DNA from: Aureimonas sp. Leaf427
GTDB taxonomy: Bacteria > Pseudomonadota > Alphaproteobacteria > Rhizobiales > Rhizobiaceae
DNA length: 64,000 nt
Direction of reading: 5' to 3'
Assembly: GCF_001425485.1 (NCBI RefSeq)
Contig: NZ_LMQW01000023.1
Span: 124,457 to 188,456, forward strand
Position numbers and translations under genes: made by a program. The notes under the pieces were generated by a model. It ran no database searches. It was not told the origin of the DNA and worked only from the letters and a program-made list of their open reading frames with translations. Shown here piece by piece: positions 53,945-63,326 of this stretch (within the stretch, counting starts at the first letter, position 1; each line of letters opens with the position of its first letter).

Positions 53945-55092
53945 AGGGCTCCATCCGCGAACGCTCCCCCGGCAAGTGGGCCATCATCGTTGACGTCCAT
54001 GATCCGGAGACTGGCGAACGCCGCCGGAAGTGGCACAGCTTCGCCGGCACGAAGCGCCAAGCGCAGGAGGAATGCGCGCGGATCGTCACGTCGATCAAGC
54101 ATGGCGGATACACCGAGCCGACGAAGATCACCGTCGGCGAGTTCCTAGAACGCTGGCTTGAACAAGAGGCGTCCAACGTGGCGCCGAAGACGCTCGAGCG
54201 CTATGCCGAGATCGCCCGCAAGAACATCGTGCCCCTTCTCGGTAGGACGACGCTGGCGAAGCTGAAGCCGGAGGCGATCGACGGGGCGTGGACGAAGGCA
54301 CTCGCGTCGGGCAGGCGCGATGGGAAAGGCGGGCTCTCCCCGCGCACCGTCCATCACATGCGGCGCGTGTTGATCAAGGCATTGAACCAGGCTGTCGTTT
54401 GGGAGATCCTGGCGAAGAACCCGGCGACGCTCTCCAAGCCACCGAAGGTCGAGCGCAAGGCCATGAAGGCCTATGGAGCCGGAACGACGGCCGAGCTGCT
54501 CGACGCCATCCGGGGCTCTCGCATCTTCGTGCCGGTGCTGCTGGCGGTCATGTGTGGCCTCAGACGCGGCGAGATCATCGCCCTCCGCTGGCAGAGCATC
54601 GACTTCGCAAATCGAAGAATTGCCGTCACCGAGACCGCGGAGCAAACGCTCGGCGCCGTTCGGAACAAGGAGACGAAGACGGGCCGATCGCGAACCGTCG
54701 ATCTATCTTCGACCGTCATGGACGAGCTCCGCCGGCACAGGGCTGCGCAGGCCGAGGAGCAGCTGAAGCTCGGCATCCGGCCGGACGAGCGATCCTTCGT
54801 TGTCGCACAGATCGACGGTAAGCCTCTACAGCCCCGTTCGCTTAGCCATGAGTGGACCCGCGTCTTGGCGAAGACCTCTCTGGAGCGCATCCGCTTCCAC
54901 GATCTACGGCACAGCCACGCCACGCAGATGCTCGCTGCCGGCGTCCATCCGAAGGTTGCGCAAGAGCGGCTGGGCCATTCCACGATTGCCATCACGCTCG
55001 ACACGTATTCGCATGTGATGCCGGGAATGGGTGCTGATGCTGCGGAACAGGTTGACGCCGCGATCCGTCGGGCGGTAAAGCCCCAGGCGTAA
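53941..55092 (+). CDS. int: Tyrosine integrase of the element
   Basis: 383 residues. N-terminal AP2-like arm-binding domain (GSIRERSPGKWAIIVDVHDPETGERRRKWHSFAGTK), then SAM-like core-binding domain (TVGEFLERWLEQEASNVAPKTLERY), then the catalytic domain with Arg in CGLRRGEIIALRW, Lys in NKETKTGRSRTV, HDLRHSHATQ, LGHSTIAIT and nucleophile Tyr in TYSHVMPG. All catalytic residues are present. It ends 80 bases before the tRNA-Ser, the normal integrase-att arrangement, and matches the decayed copy left of the element. Confidence 0.93.
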   Translation: MKGSIRERSPGKWAIIVDVHDPETGERRRKWHSFAGTKRQAQEECARIVTSIKHGGYTEPTKITVGEFLERWLEQEASNVAPKTLERYAEIARKNIVPLLGRTTLAKLKPEAIDGAWTKALASGRRDGKGGLSPRTVHHMRRVLIKALNQAVVWEILAKNPATLSKPPKVERKAMKAYGAGTTAELLDAIRGSRIFVPVLLAVMCGLRRGEIIALRWQSIDFANRRIAVTETAEQTLGAVRNKETKTGRSRTVDLSSTVMDELRRHRAAQAEEQLKLGIRPDERSFVVAQIDGKPLQPRSLSHEWTRVLAKTSLERIRFHDLRHSHATQMLAAGVHPKVAQERLGHSTIAITLDTYSHVMPGMGADAAEQVDAAIRRAVKPQA

Positions 55093-55100
55093 GACCGTTC

Positions 55101-55118
55101 GGTAGCAAAATGGTAGCA
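55101..55118 (+). repeat. Arm-type repeat, right end
   Basis: GGTAGCAAAATGGTAGCA, identical to 35270-35287 near the left end, placed between the integrase stop and the tRNA-Ser core. A degenerate version (GGTAGCA at 35038-35044) accompanies the older relic outside the left end. Confidence 0.6.
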
Positions 55119-55170
55119 ACGGCCCAAATTGGGCACATCGCCAATCCAATTTCGCTAACGATATCAAGCC

Positions 55171-55211
55171 CCGGATGGGTGGCCGAGCGGTTGAAGGCAC
55201 CGGTCTTGAAA
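55171..55211 (+). repeat. Right attachment repeat within tRNA-Ser
   Basis: Identical to 35110-35150 over 41 bases and forming the 5' half of the intact tRNA. Because the 3' half beyond the anticodon loop is present only here, the native 3' half is on this side and the 5' half was supplied by the element. Confidence 0.92.
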
Positions 55212-55262
55212 ACCGGCGGGCGGGAAACCGTCTCGTGGGTTCGAATCCCACCCCATCCGCCA
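55173..55262 (+). tRNA. tRNA-Ser (anticodon UGA)
   Basis: 90-nt class II tRNA with encoded CCA: acceptor GGATGGG/CCCATCC, D arm GCCGAGCGGTTGAAGGC, anticodon stem-loop CCGGT-CTTGAAA-ACCGG, a long variable arm (GGGCGGGAAACCGTCTC), and T arm GTGGG-TTCGAAT-CCCAC. Its upstream sequence is now element-derived, so its promoter may have come with the element. Only intact copy in the window. Confidence 0.97.
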
Positions 55263-55263
55263 T

Positions 55264-55299
55264 AAGCCGCTGAAAACGTTAAGATTTTTGCGGCTTTTT
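55264..55299 (+). terminator. Terminator after tRNA-Ser
   Basis: AAGCCGC (55264-55270) pairs with GCGGCTT (55290-55296) and runs into five T residues. It begins two bases after the tRNA 3' end. Confidence 0.8.
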
Positions 55300-55497
55300 C
55301 GTTCATACCCGCCAACCAGCCCGCCATCGTTTATGAGACTAATTGCGACGGTAAAACTGGCTTCCGCCCTTCCCTACCGGCCGCTTCCTGCCATGATACG
55401 GAGGGACAGCAGCTGATGGATAACAGTTCGCTTTGCTGAAAATCGACCCGTAGCTGCGTTAGAATTTCCGCATTCAATCTCAAAGGCCTGGAAACCA

Positions 55498-56250
55498 GTG
55501 AATACTTCGAAATTAATTGAAGAGCTAGTCGAGAGCACAGAAGATCTAGAAAAAAATAAACAAATCCTACTGGCGGTTATTAGGGAAAAAGAAATTGCCA
55601 GGGCGGAAATGATAGATAAAACCCGCGCCGGCAGAATCGAATTAGAGAACGCAGAAAAAACCCTTTCCGAGATGCTTGAGCAAACGGGGGAAACTGCGAA
55701 GACGATTGAATTTCGCGAACGGTTGGTGCAGGTTAAAGCGCAATTTGACGTTCTTGCCGAAAAGATGAATAAGCTTATCGACTCTGACACTGAAGAAGAT
55801 ACTAAGTTAGTTCTCCAAAATACGGAGAGACAGCTAGACGCTTCTAAAAAAATGCTCGCTGCTTGGCGTGGAAATCAGAAAGATAAAAGACGATCATTAC
55901 TATTTGGATGGATAGTCGGAATAATTGCGCTAATATACGCAATATTCACATCAAACTATATAATTAATTTATACGGTTACGATTTATTTAGAGCAATTGA
56001 TGCCGTATTGAGCAGTATATCAATTATATCACCCGCGTCCGCACAAGGGCTTGATATACTTCCGGGAAAAGAAGCAACGAAGACACTGCTAGTTTTGTTA
56101 TTTACGGCTGTATTCATCATATTCTTTTTCTCAATGTTGCTTGTCGCTGTTTTGACAAAGAGTGACACAACGCGAGTTTTTGCAGTGGATCTCGTCAAGA
56201 CCGGTAGCGGTTTCATCATTGGAGCGTTAAGCGGATTTCTAGCTGCATAG
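55498..56250 (+). CDS. Coiled-coil membrane protein of unknown function
   Basis: 250 residues. The first 135 residues are a charged coiled-coil (LVESTEDLEKNKQILLAVIREKEIARAEM, ENAEKTLSEMLEQ). Two transmembrane segments follow (LLFGWIVGIIALIYAIFTSNYIINLYG and LLVLLFTAVFIIFFFSMLLVAVLT), then a short hydrophobic end. Base composition is far AT-richer than the surrounding chromosome, indicating recent transfer. It lies outside the 41-base att repeats, beyond tRNA-Ser, so belongs to another, perhaps older, insertion. GTG 55498 is the start. Architecture resembles membrane effector proteins, but no family is assigned. Confidence 0.6.
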   Translation: MNTSKLIEELVESTEDLEKNKQILLAVIREKEIARAEMIDKTRAGRIELENAEKTLSEMLEQTGETAKTIEFRERLVQVKAQFDVLAEKMNKLIDSDTEEDTKLVLQNTERQLDASKKMLAAWRGNQKDKRRSLLFGWIVGIIALIYAIFTSNYIINLYGYDLFRAIDAVLSSISIISPASAQGLDILPGKEATKTLLVLLFTAVFIIFFFSMLLVAVLTKSDTTRVFAVDLVKTGSGFIIGALSGFLAA

Positions 56251-56251
56251 T

Positions 56252-57214
56252 TCAGTTACTGCCTAACCTCACCGCCTCCTTCAGCGCCGACACCGCTCCG
56301 TAGTCGAACCCAAATCCGCCATCGATCAGCCATCGCCAGTAAGGCAGCGACGCAAACGGTGCGAGCCGGCGCACGGTCGCGATGTCTGAAGGCGTGACGT
56401 CCGCCGGCTGACCGCCGAGCGCTGCCGACGCGCCCCGGAGTGGGATGCTGCCGGCCGCAACCGCGTCGGTCGCCAAGCCGAACGTCGGCCCAAGGAACCC
56501 ATCCACCACGCCGCGCGTCGCGAACCTCGATGCCGGCTGACGAGCGTCGGCGCCCGGCGCGACCTGCCGCCCCGCCATCGACATGAGCGAGTAGACGCCC
56601 GGCGCTCCGGCCTTCTCGAAAGCGTTGTTCACCTCGAAGCCAAGCGCGAAGATGCCGGAGCGGTCGAGCCCTTCCGCGATCTAGGTGCCGGGGTTCGACG
56701 AGACATCGCGGCCGGCCTCCATCTGCTTCAGCCAGTAGGTGAAGGCGCCCATGGCTGTCATCGCGACGATCCCACCGACGAGGTTCGACTTGTCCTCCTG
56801 CAGGCCGCGCATCAAGACGCGCTGGTTCGAGGCAAGCGAGAACGTCTTGAATTGCAGGAGTGCCCGGCCGATCGGCTTGTGCGCGAACACGGGCACGTCG
56901 GCCACGCCCTTCGCAACGATCGTCGAGCGAACGTCCTTCAGCACCGCGGCATAGAAGATCCGCTTGGCGGTCTGGTCCGTCCATGCCTCGGTGTTCGCGA
57001 CCGGAACGCCGTTCTCGTCGAACCCGTAGCGCTTCACTTGATCCGCAACCCGCGACCACTGCGCTTCGTCGACGCCAACGAAGGACATCCACGCCCGCTC
57101 TTTGGCGGCCAATGCCGGCCATCCCTTCTCGACATTCCGAAGAAGCCGCGTCTGTGTGAGCACGGATGCGATCGTGTTCTGGAAATCGGTCCAGTGCGCC
57201 AAGCCGGTCAGCAC
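56252..57214 (-). pseudogene. Phage structural-protein relic with an in-frame amber stop
   Basis: One frame runs from 57214 to 56252 but is broken by TAG at 56681-56683. The readable parts (MLTGLAHWTDFQNTIASV, FKTFSLASNQRVLMRGLQED, IVAMTAMGAFTYWLKQMEAGRD, then FALGFEVNNAFEKAGAPGVYSLMSMAG after the stop) look like the C-terminal region of a large podovirus-type internal virion or ejection protein. The 5' part is missing. It is not inside the tRNA-Ser element and lies on the opposite side of the tRNA, so a second phage once occupied this locus. Confidence 0.6.
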
Positions 57215-57464
57215 GCCGAGCCTTCACGCGACCGGCATAGGCCCGGCGAGGCGAACAGACGTCTGCCGCCCGTTGCCTCATATCGCCGAAACCCGTCGAT
57301 GATCTCAAATAGGGAAAATCGATATCATCCTCAAATGATCGTGGTCGTGTCATGGTCGTCTTCGTCGGGCGCGGCCCGACCTGAAACATTGCAAATTTAG
57401 ACTTCAATTGGACGTCGTCGCCTGCGATCCAGATCGGCACCATTCAAGGCCGAGCCCGTTTCCG

Positions 57465-58019
57465 TCACTTCACCTGACGCTTTTCCAGCTTTCGGGCGAG
57501 CGTTCGGCGGTGCATGCCGAGGCGGCGGGCGGCTTCGGAGATGTTGAAGTCGGTTTCGACGAGCACTTCGTGGATGTGCTCCCATTCCAGCGTCTTGATC
57601 GAGGTCGGCCGCTCCGTCAGGGGCACGCGAACGTCGCCCTCGGCCTTAAAGAAGGCCGCTTCGATGTCGTCGGTGTTGGAGGGCTTGGCGAGGTAGTGGC
57701 AGGCGCCGAGCTTGATCGCCTCGACCGCTGTCGCAATACTGGCAAAGCCGGTGAGGACGACGATCAGCATGGCCCGGTCATGCGCATGGAGGCGGCGGAC
57801 GCAGTCGAGCCCGCTGGCATTGGCAAGCTTCAGATCGACGACCGCATAGCCGGGTGTCTGCCGCTCCAGGAGGGCCTCGAGCTCGGCCGGGGAGACCGCA
57901 ACCTCCACGCGGTAGCCGCGCCGCTCGAAGGAGCGCTTCAGCGAGGCGGCGAAGACCGCGTCGTCGTCGACGACGACGAGGCTTTTCTCAGTCGTCGGTG
58001 TCGTCGTCGGCATGGTCAT
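57465..58019 (-). CDS. regA: Redox response regulator RegA/ActR
   Basis: 184 residues. Receiver domain with acidic VVVDDDAVFA, phospho-acceptor Asp62 (AVVDLKL), signalling VLTGFAS and LAKPS, then a Pro-rich hinge (VPLTERPTSIKTLEWEHI) and a Fis-type HTH (NISEAARRLGMHRRTLARKLEKR), the near-invariant RegA/ActR C-terminus. It controls respiration, redox and energy-conservation genes, often including terminal oxidases such as the cyo operon encoded upstream. It overlaps the kinase gene by 32 bases. ATG 58013 is an alternative start. Confidence 0.93.
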   Translation of the reverse strand: MTMPTTTPTTEKSLVVVDDDAVFAASLKRSFERRGYRVEVAVSPAELEALLERQTPGYAVVDLKLANASGLDCVRRLHAHDRAMLIVVLTGFASIATAVEAIKLGACHYLAKPSNTDDIEAAFFKAEGDVRVPLTERPTSIKTLEWEHIHEVLVETDFNISEAARRLGMHRRTLARKLEKRQVK

Positions 58020-59385
58020 CGATCTCCTCCTCCTCCGCGTCCTCGATCAGCAGCGAGGCGAGCGGCAGACGCATCTCGATCTCGGCGCCGCCGGCCGCCC
58101 TGTTTCGCGCCGCGACCGTTCCGCCGAGCTTGCGCACCACGTTGAAGACGAGGAACAGCCCGAGGCCGCTGGCGGGCCGGTCCTTGGTCGAGCGATAGGG
58201 CCGGCCGATCTCGGACAGAAGCTCCGGCGCGAAACCCGGCCCCTGGTCCGTCACCCGCAGGACCAGGGTCCCGCTCTCGCAGGAGGCCGTGAAGCGCAGC
58301 CAGTGCGGCGAGACCTCGAAGGCGTTGTCGAGGACGTTGAAGACGCCCTGCCGCAGCGTCGATTCCGAGACGATCGGCACATCGTCCTCGCAGAGATTCT
58401 CGTAGGCGAGATGGGCCTGCGGGCGCGTGGCTTTCCAATCCGCGGCGAGACCGTCGATGAAGGCGAAGAGCGTCGTGACCGCCGCCGATTCGCCGCGCGC
58501 CTCGCCGGCCGCCAGGAGAACGTTCGTCACGATCGCCTTGCAGCGCGCGACCTCCGCCCGCATCGAGGCGATCTCGCCGGAGAGTTCGGGATCTTCGGTC
58601 AGCTGCGGCATGCGCTGCCAATCGCCGAGGATGATGGAGAGCGTCGAGAGCGGCGTGCCCAGCTCGTGGGCGGCGCCGGAGGCGAGAAGCCCCATGCGAA
58701 CGATGTGGTCCTCCTCCGCCGCCCGCTGGCGCAGGAAGGCCAGGCGCTGATCGCGCTCGCGCGCGTTGCGGTTGATTCGCGTGACGAAGACGACGAGGAG
58801 GACCGCGTTGATGACGAAGCAGACGAGGAGACCGAGCGACTGCGGGTCGATCACGGCGCCCTCGTCGCCCACAAGGTTCAGCGGGCGATGAAACCGCGTC
58901 AGCGCCGCTAAGCAGACGATCGCGAAGCCGAGCAGCGCGGCGGTCGACCAGGCTTCGAGGAGCACCGCGCCGACCGTGACCTGCAGAAGATAGAGCGGCG
59001 CGAACGGATTGTCGGCGCCGCCGCTGAGATAGAGCTGCAGGGTGAGCGCCGTGACGTCGAAGACCAGCCCGGCGAACAGCTCGACATTCGTCACCCGGAC
59101 GCGCCGGTAGAGGCGCAGGAGGCTGACGAGATTGAGCGAGATGAGCGCGCCGATCACGCCGGCCATCTCCATCACCGGCAAAGCGGTCCCCAAACCGTAG
59201 CGCACGATCAGGATCGACGCGATCTGCCCGGCCACCGCGATCCAGCGAAGCTGGATGAGGAGGAGAAGGTTCTTGCGGCCCGCATGGTCGATCGGCGCGG
59301 CCGGCGCGAAATTCCGCCGCTCGCGGGCGAGGAAACGCACGAGGCTGCCCGGCCAGCCGGGGATGCGCCCCTCCGCCGCCGTCAT
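57988..59385 (-). CDS. regB: Redox sensor histidine kinase RegB/ActS
   Basis: 465 residues with six N-terminal transmembrane segments (residues about 45-215). The quinone-sensing motif GGADNPF lies between the fourth and fifth. The H-box is ASGAAHELGTPLSTL, and the redox-active Cys follows about 42 residues later in EVARCKAIV, as in RegB. Kinase motifs: N-box FNVLDNAFEVSP, G1 TDQGPGFAP, G2 ASGLGLFLV. The ATG at 59385 overlaps the SURF1 stop (ATGA). Its place directly after the cyo-SURF1 genes links redox sensing to the oxidase. Confidence 0.93.
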   Translation of the reverse strand: MTAAEGRIPGWPGSLVRFLARERRNFAPAAPIDHAGRKNLLLLIQLRWIAVAGQIASILIVRYGLGTALPVMEMAGVIGALISLNLVSLLRLYRRVRVTNVELFAGLVFDVTALTLQLYLSGGADNPFAPLYLLQVTVGAVLLEAWSTAALLGFAIVCLAALTRFHRPLNLVGDEGAVIDPQSLGLLVCFVINAVLLVVFVTRINRNARERDQRLAFLRQRAAEEDHIVRMGLLASGAAHELGTPLSTLSIILGDWQRMPQLTEDPELSGEIASMRAEVARCKAIVTNVLLAAGEARGESAAVTTLFAFIDGLAADWKATRPQAHLAYENLCEDDVPIVSESTLRQGVFNVLDNAFEVSPHWLRFTASCESGTLVLRVTDQGPGFAPELLSEIGRPYRSTKDRPASGLGLFLVFNVVRKLGGTVAARNRAAGGAEIEMRLPLASLLIEDAEEEEIDDHADDDTDD

Positions 59386-60203
59386 CGACCGCCCTCCCCG
59401 GCGGGCCTCGATATCTTGCCGGATGAAAAGCCGGCGCGGCGTCGCTCGTCGCGCAGGACCCAGATCATCGCGCCGGCGAGGAGAGCGGCAAGACCGTACC
59501 AGGTCAGCGCGTAGACGAGATGGTGGTTGCGAAAGGAGACGACCGTCAGGCCGCCGACGGGCAGGCCGCCGGGGTTGGGCGTGGCGTCCGCGTCGACGAA
59601 GTAGGGCGCGACGGCCTCGCCGGGCAGACGGGACGCGGCGATGGCGGCGACATCGCGCGAGTACCACCGATCGCCCGCCGGATCGTTCGCCCGCAGGAAA
59701 CCGCCGCCGGGCTCGCTCATGCGAAGAAGGCCGGACACGGTCTGCGTTCCGCCGAGACTTCCTGCCGTGCGGCCTTCCCGATCGCGCCGATCGAGAGGCA
59801 CGAAGCCGCGATTGACGAGGAGGATGGAGCCGTCGTCGCGCCGCAGCGGCGTCATCACCCAGTAGCCGGACCCATAGGTCGTCAGCGCCTGGACGAGCGT
59901 TTCGCGATCGTTGAGAAAGGTGCCGGTCGCGCGGACTCGGCGGTAGGCGTCGCCGGGCTCCGAAAGCTCGGTCCAGGCGGCCGGGCCCGGCGCCTCGACC
60001 GGCTCGGCGGACAACCGCGCATCGACGCGGGCGACGAGGTCGGTCTTCCAGGCGAGCCGCTGGACCTGCCATGTGCCGAGGCCGAGAAGCGCCAGGAACA
60101 CGACGAGGCTCGCGGAGGCCAGAACCGCGAGCGCCGCGCGGGAGCGCCGCCGCTCGCGGACCGGCGGCGGCGACACGTCCTGCGCGTCGCCCGTCCCGTT
60201 CAC
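59382..60203 (-). CDS. SURF1-family oxidase assembly protein
   Basis: 273 residues with two terminal transmembrane segments (ALAVLASASLVVFLALLGLGTWQVQRL and LVYALTWYGLAALLAGAMIWVLRD) and a periplasmic domain between (GTFLNDRETLVQAL, GYWVMTPLRRDDGSILLVNRGFVPLDRR). SURF1 proteins help insert haem into haem-copper oxidases. Overlaps cyoD by 4 bases, so it serves the cyo oxidase encoded in the same operon. Confidence 0.92.
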   Translation of the reverse strand: MNGTGDAQDVSPPPVRERRRSRAALAVLASASLVVFLALLGLGTWQVQRLAWKTDLVARVDARLSAEPVEAPGPAAWTELSEPGDAYRRVRATGTFLNDRETLVQALTTYGSGYWVMTPLRRDDGSILLVNRGFVPLDRRDREGRTAGSLGGTQTVSGLLRMSEPGGGFLRANDPAGDRWYSRDVAAIAASRLPGEAVAPYFVDADATPNPGGLPVGGLTVVSFRNHHLVYALTWYGLAALLAGAMIWVLRDERRRAGFSSGKISRPAGEGGR

Positions 60204-60643
60204 GGCATCTGGCTCATGTCGTGGCCGGGCATCGTGCCCATCGTCTCGCTGTCCGGCATCAGCATCATGTTGGTGTTGAGGTGGTACATGACCCAGAGCG
60301 AGCCCGCGATCGTGATCACGACGAGCACGAGCGTGAAGATCAGGGCGAGCATGTTCCAGCCGCCTTCCGACTTCGTGTTCATGTGCAGGAAGTAGATCAT
60401 GTGCACGACGATCTGCACGACGGCGAGGCCCATCACGATGAAGACCGTGACGTTCCGGTTCGAGAACACGTCGCCCATGACGACGGCGAACGGGATGACG
60501 GTCAGTATCACGGCCAGCACGAAGCCGGTCAGGTAATCCTTCTTCGTGCCGTGGCCGACCTGATGCTCGTTGTGCAGGACGTGGACATCGGCGCTGCCGG
60601 CGGCCGTGGTCGCGGTCTGGTGGGACGTAGCCTTGGCGCTCAT
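60200..60643 (-). CDS. cyoD: Cytochrome o ubiquinol oxidase subunit IV
   Basis: 147 residues with three transmembrane segments (DYLTGFVLAVILTVIPFAVVMG, VFIVMGLAVVQIVVHMIYFLHM, NMLALIFTLVLVVITIAGSLWVMYHL). KSEGGWN and MYHLNTNMM are family features. The C-terminus is extended beyond the usual end by a Met-rich tail (SETMGTMPGHDMSQMP). It overlaps cyoC by one base and SURF1 by four. Confidence 0.93.
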   Translation of the reverse strand: MSAKATSHQTATTAAGSADVHVLHNEHQVGHGTKKDYLTGFVLAVILTVIPFAVVMGDVFSNRNVTVFIVMGLAVVQIVVHMIYFLHMNTKSEGGWNMLALIFTLVLVVITIAGSLWVMYHLNTNMMLMPDSETMGTMPGHDMSQMP

Positions 60644-61278
60644 CACAGGACCCCCAGGAGATAGACGAAGGAGAAGACGCCGATCCAGATGACGTCGAGG
60701 AAATGCCAGAAGAGCGAGAGGCACAGGAGGCGCCGCTTGTTCTCGGGACGCAGGCCCTTCGAGGCGACCTGGACCATCAGGACGACGAGCCAGATCATGC
60801 CAAAGGTGACGTGAAGCCCGTGCGTGCCGACCAGCGTGAAGAAGGCCGAGAGGAAGGCCGAGCGCTGCGGACCGGCGCCCTCCGCGATGAGGTGCGAGAA
60901 CTCGTAGAGCTCGATGCAGAGGAAGGCGGCTCCGAAGAGGCCGGTGATCGCCAGCCATTTCAGCACCGCGGCTTTGCGCTCCTTCTCCATCTCCAGCATG
61001 GCGAAGCCATAGGTGATGGAGGAGAAGAGCAGCATGGCCGTGTTCAGCGCCACGAGCGGCAGGTCGAAGAGATCGGCCGGCGTCGGGCCTGCCGCGTAGG
61101 ACCGGCCGTAGACGCCGTAGCAGGCGAAGAGGACCGCGAAGATGAGGCAGTCGCTCATCAGGTAGATCCAGAAGCCGAGCATCGTGCCGCCTTCGGCGTG
61201 CCCGTCCTCCTCGGCGACGTAGAACTTCAGCTCCTGATCGGGGGTCGCGGCCACCGCGGCGTGGGATGCGTTCGCCAT
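60643..61278 (-). CDS. cyoC: Cytochrome o ubiquinol oxidase subunit III
   Basis: 211 residues with five transmembrane segments ([112 protein letters not shown]). The conserved Glu of the CoxC/CyoC core lies in [10 protein letters not shown]. It is 3 bases downstream of cyoB. Confidence 0.95.
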   Translation of the reverse strand: MANASHAAVAATPDQELKFYVAEEDGHAEGGTMLGFWIYLMSDCLIFAVLFACYGVYGRSYAAGPTPADLFDLPLVALNTAMLLFSSITYGFAMLEMEKERKAAVLKWLAITGLFGAAFLCIELYEFSHLIAEGAGPQRSAFLSAFFTLVGTHGLHVTFGMIWLVVLMVQVASKGLRPENKRRLLCLSLFWHFLDVIWIGVFSFVYLLGVL

Positions 61279-61281
61279 GGA

Positions 61282-63288
61282 TCAGACCCCCGCCGCGAGG
61301 ATGGTGCGCGTGCGCCGGTCTTCCGCCGTCGCGACCTCCGCCGCCGGGATGTGGAAGTCCCGGTTGTAGTTGAAGCTGTGGATGATCGCGCCGACGACGA
61401 TCGCCAGGAACGACAGGGCCGCCAGCCACCAGATGTACCAGATCATGGCGAAGCCGAAGGCGACGCTGAGGGCGGCGAGGACGACGCCGGCGCCGGTGTT
61501 CTTCGGCATATGGATGGCCTGGAAGCCCTCCAGCGGCCGCTTGTAGCCCCGCTTCTTCATGTCGGAGAAGGCGTCGAGATCATGGATCATGGGCGTGAAG
61601 GCGAAGTTGTAGGCCGGCGGAGGCGAGGAGGTGGACCATTCCAAGGTGCGCCCGTTCCAGGGGTCGCCGGTAAGGTCGGCCAGCTCGTCGCGCTTGATGA
61701 AGGCCATGACGATCGACATCAGGAAGGCCGCGATGCCGAGCAGCACCAGGAAGGCGCCGAAGGCCGCGATGACGAAGAAGATCTGCAGCGAGGGATCGTC
61801 GAAATGCTGCATGCGGCGCGTCACGCCCATCAGGCCGAGAATGTAGAGCGGCGCGAAGGCGAACCAGAAGCCGGTCAGCCAGAACCAGAAGCTGACCTTG
61901 CTCCAGAACGGATCGAGCTTGAAGCCGAAGGCCTTGGGGAACCAGTAGACGGTGCCCGCGAACATGCCGAACAGCACGCCGCCGATGATGACGTTGTGGA
62001 AGTGGGCAATGAGGAAGAGCGAATTGTGAAGCACGAAGTCGGCGGGCGGAACGGCGAGCAGGACGCCCGTCATGCCGCCGATGGTGAAGGTCACCATGAA
62101 CCCGATCGTCCAGAGCATCGGCACTTCGAAGCGGATGCGGCCCCGGTACATCGTGAACAGCCAGTTGAAGATCTTGGCGCCCGTCGGGATCGAGATGATC
62201 ATCGTCGTGATGCCGAAGAACGAGTTCACGCTCGCGCCCGACCCCATCGTGAAGAAGTGGTGGAGCCAGACGAGGTAGGACAGGATCGTGATGACGACGG
62301 TCGCGTAGACCATCGAGGCGTAGCCGAAGAGACGCTTGCCCGAGAAGGTCGACACGACTTCGGAAAAGACGCCGAAGGCGGGCAGGATGAGGATGTAGAC
62401 CTCGGGATGGCCCCAGATCCAGATGAGGTTCACGTACATCATCGGATTGCCGCCGAGATCGTTCGTGAAGAAGTTCGTGCCGACGTAGCGGTCGAGCGAG
62501 AGCAGCGCCATGACGGCGGTGAGGATCGGGAAGGCCGCCACGATGAGCACGTTCGTGCAGAGCGAGGTCCAGGTGAAGACGGGCATCTTCATCATGGACA
62601 TGCCGGGCGCGCGCATCTTCACGATGGTGACGACGAGATTGATGCCCGACAGAAGCGTGCCGACGCCCGCGATCTGCAGCGCCCAGATGTAGTAGTCGAC
62701 GCCGACGCCCGGACTATAGGCCGCCCCCGAAAGCGGCGGATAGGCGAGCCAACCCGTGCGCGCGAACTCGCCGACGAAGAGCGACATCATCACCGTCACG
62801 GCACCGGCCGCCGTCATCCAGAACGAGAAGTTGTTCAGGAAGGGAAAGGCCACGTCCCGCGCGCCGATCTGCAGCGGCACGACGAAGTTCATCAGGCCGG
62901 TGACGAAGGGCATGGCGACGAAGAAGATCATGATCACGCCATGGGCGGTGAAGATCTGGTCGTAGTGGTGCGGCGGAAGAAAGCCCTCGACCTGACCGAA
63001 GGCCATGGCCTGCTGGGCGCGCATCATCAGGGCGTCCGCGAAGCCACGCATCAGCATGACGAGCGCCAGAACGATGTACATGATGCCGATCTTCTTGTGA
63101 TCGACGCTCGTGAACCATTCGGTCCAGAGATAGCCCCAGAGCCGGAAATAGGTGAGCGCACCCAGCACCGCGATGCCGCCGAGGGCGACGACGGCGAAGG
63201 TGACCAGGAGGATCGGATCATGAAGGGGGATCGCGTCGAGCGTCAGACGCCCGAAGATGAGCTGCTGGAGATCCGTGTTGGCGAACAT
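61282..63288 (-). CDS. cyoB: Cytochrome o ubiquinol oxidase subunit I
   Basis: 668 residues, catalytic haem-copper subunit with about 14 transmembrane segments. The haem b His and binuclear centre are seen in [17 protein letters not shown], in [21 protein letters not shown] (CuB His/Tyr crosslink), HHFFTMG (CuB histidines) and HFHNVIIGG (haem histidine). The D-channel entrance [17 protein letters not shown] is present. ATG 63288 ([15 protein letters not shown]) is the family start. It catalyses ubiquinol-driven oxygen reduction with proton pumping. Confidence 0.97.
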   Translation of the reverse strand: MFANTDLQQLIFGRLTLDAIPLHDPILLVTFAVVALGGIAVLGALTYFRLWGYLWTEWFTSVDHKKIGIMYIVLALVMLMRGFADALMMRAQQAMAFGQVEGFLPPHHYDQIFTAHGVIMIFFVAMPFVTGLMNFVVPLQIGARDVAFPFLNNFSFWMTAAGAVTVMMSLFVGEFARTGWLAYPPLSGAAYSPGVGVDYYIWALQIAGVGTLLSGINLVVTIVKMRAPGMSMMKMPVFTWTSLCTNVLIVAAFPILTAVMALLSLDRYVGTNFFTNDLGGNPMMYVNLIWIWGHPEVYILILPAFGVFSEVVSTFSGKRLFGYASMVYATVVITILSYLVWLHHFFTMGSGASVNSFFGITTMIISIPTGAKIFNWLFTMYRGRIRFEVPMLWTIGFMVTFTIGGMTGVLLAVPPADFVLHNSLFLIAHFHNVIIGGVLFGMFAGTVYWFPKAFGFKLDPFWSKVSFWFWLTGFWFAFAPLYILGLMGVTRRMQHFDDPSLQIFFVIAAFGAFLVLLGIAAFLMSIVMAFIKRDELADLTGDPWNGRTLEWSTSSPPPAYNFAFTPMIHDLDAFSDMKKRGYKRPLEGFQAIHMPKNTGAGVVLAALSVAFGFAMIWYIWWLAALSFLAIVVGAIIHSFNYNRDFHIPAAEVATAEDRRTRTILAAGV

Positions 63289-63326
63289 ATTGCGTCCGTT
63301 CTTCTGTCGATGCCGGTTCGGGCGAC

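Larger units (their letters stand above)
35110..55211. mobile_element. 20 kb integrated phage-related element in tRNA-Ser(UGA)
   Basis: Bounded by 41-base perfect direct repeats (35110-35150 and 55171-55211) corresponding to the 5' half of tRNA-Ser up to the anticodon loop. The right copy is part of the intact tRNA, the left is a fragment. A tyrosine integrase lies immediately inside the right end. Repeat-to-repeat spacing is 20,061 bases. It carries terminase, tail chaperone and tape-measure genes, a replication initiator with iterons, a tRNA and defence-like genes, but no recognisable portal, capsid, protease or lysis genes. It is either a phage satellite or a deleted prophage. Confidence 0.9.
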
